Assembly: GCF_016859285.1 (NCBI RefSeq)
Contig: NC_053414.1
Location: forward strand, 2,152,017-2,216,016
DNA from: Xiphias gladius
Lineage: Eukaryota > Chordata > Actinopteri > Istiophoriformes > Xiphiidae
DNA length: 64,000 nucleotides
Direction of reading: 5' to 3'
Below the pieces are notes generated by a model. The model saw nothing but the letters and a program-made list of their open reading frames with translations. It was not told where the DNA came from and searched no databases. Positions 58,874 to 64,000 of the stretch are shown here, in pieces. How positions within the stretch are numbered: position 1 is the first letter of the stretch; every line of letters begins with the position of its first letter. A program made the translations under genes and the position numbers.

Positions 58874-59589
58874 AGCCTCCCTTTGATTCAAGGTTTTCAA
58901 AGAGTCAAAGTTTGTATGATTTTCTGTGTGAGCAGGGAAAATGCCGGGTGTTGCACTGTTCAGACTCGGAGCTAAAAAGAAAATTAATTCTCAGTGTCAT
59001 TCACGATGCTGAGAGCAGCAGGAAGGGGCCCCTTTGAATCAGCGTTAGCTTAAATCCTCTAACAAACAACGATGAACGTGTCCCCTTCATCATAAAGATG
59101 TTGAATCCTGCCTCGTTCACGTCCGGCAGTCCTCCTCTTCTTCCCCGCCTTTACATTACTGGCGCCTGCGGTTCAAATGTTGCTCTGCAGCGCCACCAGT
59201 GGTCGGCTCGAGAGGAGCACTCGTGGGTGAAACTGCGTAACTCGGCCATCACGTGCTTCGGCGCGGTGTCGGAGCTGGGGGTGGGTTCTGGTCCATTCAG
59301 CTCAGTGTCCGACGAATCCTCGACCGAGTCCTTCATTCCCGGTCTCTGTTCGGTCCGTTTCCTCTGTGATGCCGGACACATCCGCTACGAAAGACAGACT
59401 GATGACGTAAACAAACGTGCGACGACTCGGCCGCCAACAAACGTGGGATCATGTGGGAAATGTCATATTTACGGGGGGACGACGAGTCCTTTGCCTCAAT
59501 ACTTGTCCCCTGTGACACGTTTAAATAAGAACTTGTTATTTCTGATAACTTGAGGAGGACGAGTGCTCGGCCTCAGGCCACCGGATTCT

Positions 59590-59732
59590 GTGACCTGCGC
59601 AAACAACCGGTTCACCTTCAGGTTCAGGTTCATTGATTTATTTATGAGCCCGAGCTGCTGTCTGTTACACCTCCGTCGCACTTCCACCTGAGACTGGATC
59701 TTCTTCAGCCCAGTCAGGTTCGGAAGGACCAT
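59590..59732 (-). CDS. unidentified coding-like stretch (possible exon)
   Basis: On the minus strand an ATG at 59732-59730 opens MVLPNLTGLKKIQSQVEVRR and continues about 48 codons to ...VNRLFAQVTES. Codon choice is coding-like and the residues look like an amphipathic helix. A possible donor CAG/GTCACA follows FAQ. I do not recognise the family and find no second exon, so this may be chance. Confidence 0.2.
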
Positions 59733-60725
59733 ATCAGCCCGTGGATCAGGACTGGGTTTCTTTTCTTTACAGGACAGCGAAGGCCTCGTTAGGTGGAGGC
59801 AGGTGATGGAGGCGTTCGGGTTCGGCTCAGTCAAACAAACAGTGATGTAGCAGATACTAATGGAAAAGTCCGCTTCGAGTTTTCTCTGATTAAAGACGAA
59901 GGAAAGAGATGAGCTGAGTCTGTGTTTGATTTCCAATGAACTCTACACCTGTTCACCTGTTGACGCTGAGTTCTGGTTTCTGCTGGGGCTGGATCCTACA
60001 GACCTCAGAGGAGACTTTTGGTCGTGAATGCATCAAACGTTTTCATGTTGCTCTTATTCTAACGAATCATTTGTTATCATTTAATCTCCGTGACAGTAGG
60101 TCTATATGGGCAGAGGCTATGGAGCCTCAGTGTTCAATGTTAAATCCATAATTATCAAATAAATCATCACATGGATAAATTGAGTAAATTTATTAAAACA
60201 CCGCTCATTAATGGGAAATGTTGGTTCGTGATTATTTTCAAGTTTGTAAAACCCAGTGACACTTTCATTTTCATATTTTCCAATGGTGTTGAATGAAATG
60301 TTATTTGAAGTTCTCCTCAAACCTCGATGTTTAAAGCATCAGAGTTTTACGTAAGAGGGATTTAGCAGAGCAGTCGCCTGAGCTCGAAAAGGCTTTTTCA
60401 TCTCAGAAAAGTGTGCGGAAGCTCGTCCCTGCCAGGAAAAGAAAAACTGATGCAAAGTGAGAAATGTCCCACAACGTAAGAACTAGCGAGAAATCAAAAG
60501 TGTGAAAAATTAAGTTTAAATTTGACTATTTTTGCCACAATTATGACAGAAAGTCAAAGCAAGTCAGAGATCGCAGACTGTAAACAAAAATTAGACTTTT
60601 CTTTTCCTGGCAGAATACAGGCACACACACACACGAGCTTCCATACGTTAATACTAGAGGACGTGTGTAAACTGAAGCTGACGATCGTGTGGAGAAACAA
60701 AACACAACACACTGTTGACTGAATA

Positions 60726-60731
60726 TTTATT
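60726..60731 (-). promoter_or_regulatory. mrps28: mrps28 polyadenylation signal
   Basis: TTTATT on the plus strand gives AATAAA on the minus strand, about 300 bp downstream of the mrps28 stop. Confidence 0.6.
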
Positions 60732-61033
60732 ATTTTAATATCTCTTTAGCTTCACAGCTGGTCCTTACAGATCGGATCTGAAGTCCCGAGCCCAAAAATT
60801 AAAACTTCAGTTTCTGAGGAGTGAAATTTTACATAAAGCGTCACACACATCAGTGGTCAGTCAGTGTGTGTGTGTCTGGAAACATCTGCATAGTTTTCCC
60901 GCCTCCACAGTTTGTCATGAACAACACAAACAGAAATGTTCAGTTTCATTCCTCCAGTCTCAGGCTTGTTGCCGCCAGACTCCCTTTAGAAAATCCCCGA
61001 TTTTACTTTAGCAGGGTCTGACTGTCTGTCCGC

Positions 61034-61594
61034 TCAGTCCCGGTTCTGGTTTTCCCGTCCATCTCGTCCCTCTAGCGGGCCCAGTAGTACGGCCTGGGCT
61101 TCCAGCAGCGTGGTGTCGGTTTTGGCCCCCAGGAAGCGGGCTGTGAGCTCCAGGTCCTGCAGACGCAGACGGACTCTGGTGCCCCGCTGCATCTTCTCTC
61201 CTCCGTCCGCCGGCCTCCGGCACACACAGTGGAACTTCCCGCCGAAGTCGATGTACAGGTCGTCCTGGACCACGTGGAAGATCCTCCCGACCACCACTTT
61301 GTCCTTGGCCGGTCCCATCTGGATCAGCGGGGACCGGCGGAGCAGCGAGGCGAAGCTTTGGTCCTGGTCGGAGGAGGAGCCTTTGAGGCCGGCCTCAGCG
61401 CTCGCCGCCTCCCGCCGGAGCTCCGACTGCAGGTCGAAGGCGGCAGCGAAGCCGGACCTGGGTCTGTCCGAGGTGGGCTGGTCGCTGCCGGAGGGCCTGC
61501 TGGAGTCTGAGCAGAAGGAGCTCCTGATGAACCTGCAGGAGGTTAATCGGAGTCCACACCTAGACTGGGACACGACCGTCCACAAGGCCGCCAT
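61034..61594 (-). CDS. mrps28: mitochondrial ribosomal small-subunit protein MRPS28 (bS1m), intronless
   Basis: A structural protein of the mitochondrial 28S ribosomal subunit. The single frame of 561 nt encodes 186 residues, close to human MRPS28 (187). The ATG at 61594 is preferred because it sits in a good Kozak context (ACAACATGGCG) and gives the family start MAAL. The codon four triplets upstream is TTG. Family blocks are [74 protein letters not shown] and [14 protein letters not shown]. The first ~35 residues are Arg/Ser-rich, as in a mitochondrial targeting peptide. The human gene has introns but none is present here. It is GC-rich with no lesion, and has its own ETS-type promoter site, so it appears functional. 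Confidence 0.95.
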   Translation of the reverse strand: MAALWTVVSQSRCGLRLTSCRFIRSSFCSDSSRPSGSDQPTSDRPRSGFAAAFDLQSELRREAASAEAGLKGSSSDQDQSFASLLRRSPLIQMGPAKDKVVVGRIFHVVQDDLYIDFGGKFHCVCRRPADGGEKMQRGTRVRLRLQDLELTARFLGAKTDTTLLEAQAVLLGPLEGRDGRENQNRD

Positions 61595-61632
61595 GTTGTC
61601 CCACAACAGCGCGAGCAGGAAACCTCGTTCAG

Positions 61633-61640
61633 CTTCCGGT
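61633..61640 (-). promoter_or_regulatory. mrps28: ETS/GABP-type site upstream of mrps28
   Basis: CTTCCGGT on the plus strand (ACCGGAAG on the minus strand) lies 39 bp upstream of the mrps28 ATG. GABP (NRF-2) sites are typical of nuclear genes for mitochondrial proteins. Confidence 0.55.
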
Positions 61641-61654
61641 GGAGGAAACAGTCA

Positions 61655-61670
61655 GAGCGCCACCTGGCGG
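61655..61670 (-). promoter_or_regulatory. CTCF-like motif, minus orientation
   Basis: The reverse complement reads CCGCCAGGTGGCGCTC, which fits the CTCF core except for G at the third base. It lies about 60 bp upstream of the mrps28 ATG. Confidence 0.4.
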
Positions 61671-61796
61671 CTCCAGGTGCAGCGTCTCACAAACACGTGA
61701 CCGTCTGAAAAATCAAATCATGCAAAGTAACAACAGCGTAAAGTCACGTGAACCACGTAACTGATGATGTAACACTTTGATTTTAACCCACCTCTA

Positions 61797-62497
61797 CCCT
61801 GTATGATCGTTATATAAAGACGTAACAACTGGTTTATTTATCCTGTATAATCAGAATATAAAGACGTAACAACTGGTTTATTTATCCTGTATGATCAGAA
61901 TATAAAGACGTAATAACTGGTTTATTTATCCTGTATAATCAGAATATAAAGACGTAACAACTGGTTTATTTATCCTGTATGATCGTTATATAAAGACGTA
62001 ACAACTGGTTTATTTATCCTGTATGATCAGAATATAAAGACGTAACAACTGGTTTATTTATCCTGTATGATCAGAATATAAAGACGTAACAACTGGTTTA
62101 TTTATCCTGTATGATCGTTATATAAAGACGTAACAACTGGTTTATTTATCCTGTATGATCAGAATATAAAGACGTAACAACTGGTTTATTTATCCTGTAT
62201 GATCAGAATATAAAGACGTAACAACTGGTTTATTTATCCTGTATGATCGTTATATAAAGACGTAACAACTGGTTTATTTATCCTTATAATCAGAATATAA
62301 AGACGTAACAACTGGTTTATTTATCCTGTATGATCAGAATATAAAGACGTAACAACTGGTTTATTTATCCTGTATGATCGTTATATAAAGACGTAACAAC
62401 TGGTTTATTTATCTGTATAATCAGAATATAAAGACGTAACAACTGGTTTATTTATCCTTATAATCAGAATATAAAGACGTAACAACTGGTTTATTTA
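61797..62497. repeat. 44-bp minisatellite with three-unit higher-order period
   Basis: About 16 units of 44 bp, core 'aaagacgtaacaactggttt' plus 'atttatcctgtat.at.' (for example units 61816 and 61860). Two classes differ at 'gatcgttatat' versus 'gatcagaatat'. The first class recurs every third unit for most of the array (132-bp period). A few units carry 2-bp deletions. It lies between the mrps28 and sde2 starts. Confidence 0.96.
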
Positions 62498-62718
62498 TCG
62501 TTGTTCATCAGCGTCTCTGTTACCGGCTCCAACTCCTCCATCAGTGGAGGCTGCTGGATGAACAGATGATGAACCACAACACAGTAAAACACAGGATGGA
62601 ATAATAGAAAATATGTCTTTTATTTCCTGTCGTTGCTTTCATGATCAGAAACACACTTTGTCACTCGACGTCCACATCTGTCTGGGACAGGTGCAACTGC
62701 AGGCTGTTTCAGGTAGAG

Positions 62719-62733
62719 CCAGCAGGTGGCGCC
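62719..62733 (+). promoter_or_regulatory. CTCF consensus motif, plus orientation
   Basis: CCAGCAGGTGGCGCC matches the vertebrate CTCF core consensus at every position, 98 bp upstream of the sde2 ATG. Confidence 0.55.
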
Positions 62734-62741
62734 GTGGTGAC

Positions 62742-62759
62742 GTGACGTGCTAACGTCAC
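62742..62759. promoter_or_regulatory. sde2: palindromic CRE-like pair in the sde2 promoter
   Basis: GTGACGTGCTAACGTCAC has two inverted TGACGT half-sites with a 4-bp centre. An ETS-like ACTTCCT follows at 62802-62808. No TATA box. Confidence 0.45.
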
Positions 62760-62830
62760 CTCCCGGGGATTAGTGAAAAAGAGGAGGACCTGAGCGTGCG
62801 CACTTCCTTCTCGGACCTAGAGAATCCAAA

Positions 62831-63696
62831 ATGGAGGTGTGTGTGAGTGCTCTGAGGTCCAGGTGTAACCTGGTGTTTCCGGACGGTTCTGTGGTCAGAG
62901 ATGTTCTGACCCAGTTCATCCAGCTCCAGGTGAGAGACGCGTCGGTGCGAGGCGGGAAAACAGAAACAATCTGCGTGTAAATGTTTGAATCCGGTGTGAG
63001 TGTCGCTGTTAGCCGACGAGCTAACGCTAGCTAGGGTTTGTAAACGGGTTGTAAACGTAAAACTCATCCAGCCCGATCAAACGAGTAAACGTAGCTTTAG
63101 TTAATGAGTCCGCGTTGCTGTTAACCCACCTGCTCTCCAGGTGACGGGTGACGTTTCTCCAGGTGTGCAAGTCATTTCACATTAAATCAGTGACGTTTTA
63201 ACGCTTGTCTCTCTCTTTTGGACCTCTGATCCGGTGTTGGTCTCCGGAGGACGGAGCGTAACGGTCTGACCGAGTCCTGATGAAACAGACTCGGGTCTCC
63301 GTAACACCTGACGCCGTTTAACCCTGTTTTAATCGATTCATTTTAATCACTCGGGTTCTTTCTCAGAGGTGGAAACGTTCTACATTTAGTGAAATCAGGT
63401 ACAAAGAGACGGTTAATGATTCCTCCCTCAGTTCATAATAAACCGGATGTGTTTCTATCAGAATCTTTTTTTCATTTCCAACATCAGAGTTTAACATGGA
63501 AACAGCTGAAGTCTTTAAAGTGTCCACCGCGGAAGCTCGTATCTCCCGAGTCTGAGCTCAGTGAGTTTGTTTCTTCAGGGTTTTTCCTCCGAGGATTTCT
63601 ACGTCGTCAGGAACGGTCGACTGTCGGATCTGGAGGATCCTCTGCAGCATGGAGCCGTCTATCACCTGGAGCCCCGCCTCTGTGGAGGGAAGGGAG
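62831..63696 (+). CDS. sde2: SDE2 (genome-maintenance and splicing factor), first two coding exons
   Basis: SDE2 has an N-terminal ubiquitin-like fold that is cleaved after a Gly-Gly. The released part acts at replication forks and in splicing. Exon 1 is 62831-62929 (99 nt, MEVCVSALRSRCNLVFPDGS) and exon 2 is 63579-63696 (118 nt, GFSSEDFYVVRNGRL, then QHGAVYHLEPRLCGGKGG). The last block is the family signature with the GG/KGG processing site. The start has a good Kozak context (CCAAAATGG). Exon 2 ends at GGGAG/GTCTGT, and the rest of the gene is beyond the right edge. Its ATG is 1.24 kb from that of mrps28 on the other strand, so the two may share a promoter region. Confidence 0.9.
62930..63578 (+). 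other. sde2 intron 1
   Basis: 650 bp, no further feature seen. The frame at 63389-63730 overlaps exon 2 but is out of its frame. Confidence 0.6.
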
Positions 63697-63791
63697 GTCT
63701 GTCCAGGAAACACACCGATCCAGCTGTTGAACAGCTGTTTTCACAAGATGATCTTAATGAAACTCTGAGAAGAGACTTAACACTCAAATCT

Positions 63792-63793
<2 letters not shown>

Positions 63794-63831
<38 letters not shown>
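63794..63831. repeat. (CT)n microsatellite
   Basis: About 19 CT units in sde2 intron 2. Confidence 0.95.
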
Positions 63832-63835
<4 letters not shown>

Positions 63836-63950
63836 TTCTGTGTGTGTGTGCGTGCGTGCGTCTGCGTGTGTGCCTGTGTCTTTGCATCTGCCTGTCGCTG
63901 TGTTTCTTTGTTTCTGTGTGTGTGTGTATGTGTGTTTGTTTCTATGTCTC

Positions 63951-63984
<34 letters not shown>

Positions 63985-64000
63985 TTTGTTTCTATGTCTC
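63832..64000. repeat. TG-rich cryptic simple repeat with a duplicated ~32-bp block
   Basis: TG/TC-rich low-complexity sequence to the window edge. A block containing 'tatgtgtgtttgtttctatg' occurs at about 63919-63950 and again at about 63969-64000, so an array with period about 50 bp may continue beyond the window. Confidence 0.85.

Larger units (their letters stand above)
58502..60725. other. spacer between the CAPN1/11-type calpain and mrps28
   Basis: A GC-richer block at 59100-59560 has open frames on both strands with no family match and a CTCF-like motif at 59188-59202. An unidentified coding-like stretch lies at 59590-59732 (minus). The remainder is AT-rich. Confidence 0.45.

Noticed and set aside
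59098-59553. 151-codon plus-strand frame and the opposite 76-codon frame
   Set aside because: GC-rich stretch open in several frames, no recognisable domain and no convincing splice partners. Kept only as spacer description.
61595-61606. Four extra N-terminal codons for mrps28
   Set aside because: The first of them is TTG. The ATG at 61594 has the better context and matches the family start.
61110-61700. 196-codon plus-strand frame over mrps28
   Set aside because: It is antisense to a clearly recognised gene in GC-rich sequence. The minus strand carries the conserved protein.
61797-62497. CRISPR-like regular array
   Set aside because: Units are continuous tandem copies without unique spacers, in a vertebrate genome. 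The same holds for the 28-bp array at 30812-32115.

Overview
The window is vertebrate nuclear DNA, almost certainly from a ray-finned (teleost, probably percomorph) fish. The reasons are genes split into many short exons with GT-AG introns, dense (CA)n/(GT)n and trinucleotide microsatellites, large minisatellites, and dispersed repeats of types I know from teleost introns. No prokaryotic, organellar or viral gene organisation is visible.

The content is a cluster of classical calpains (Ca2+-dependent cysteine proteases) followed by two housekeeping genes. From left to right: (1) the 5' end of a calpain on the minus strand (coding exons 3464-3703, 583-652 and 379-497) that runs off the left edge and is CAPN8/CAPN2-like; (2) a complete capn2 on the plus strand, 21 coding exons from 6148 to 29597, 697 residues; (3) a complete CAPN1/CAPN11-type calpain on the plus strand, 21 coding exons from 36647 to 58312, 702 residues, with a likely non-coding first exon near 32.4-32.8 kb; (4) an intronless mrps28 (mitochondrial ribosomal protein) on the minus strand, 61034-61594; (5) the first two coding exons of sde2 on the plus strand (62831-62929, 63579-63696), running off the right edge. 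I rebuilt exon boundaries by hand. Both complete calpain models sum to a multiple of three, and their catalytic Cys/His/Asn fall at the positions known for human CAPN2 (105/262/286) or one residue later.

Genes 1 and 2 are head to head about 2.4 kb apart, as human CAPN8 (minus) and CAPN2 (plus) are on chromosome 1. The CAPN1/11-type gene directly downstream of capn2 is not linked to it in mammals. mrps28 and sde2 are also head to head, about 1.2 kb apart. That gap holds a 44-bp minisatellite with a three-unit higher-order period, ETS and CRE-like sites, and two CTCF-like motifs in divergent orientation.

Introns and spacers carry most of the rest: a ~1.85 kb A/C-rich minisatellite in capn2 intron 1, a ~1.3 kb 28-bp minisatellite between capn2 and the next calpain, at least three degenerate non-LTR retrotransposon fragments, a fold-back element with ~120-bp arms, several dispersed repeat families, and a few perfect 12-19 bp hairpins. 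I did not find a wholly new biological system. The observations most worth checking are the three-calpain linkage, a patch of apparent gene conversion at exon 4, the intronless mrps28, the mrps28/sde2 boundary region, and two unassigned coding-like ORFs (4161-4499 plus; 59590-59732 minus).
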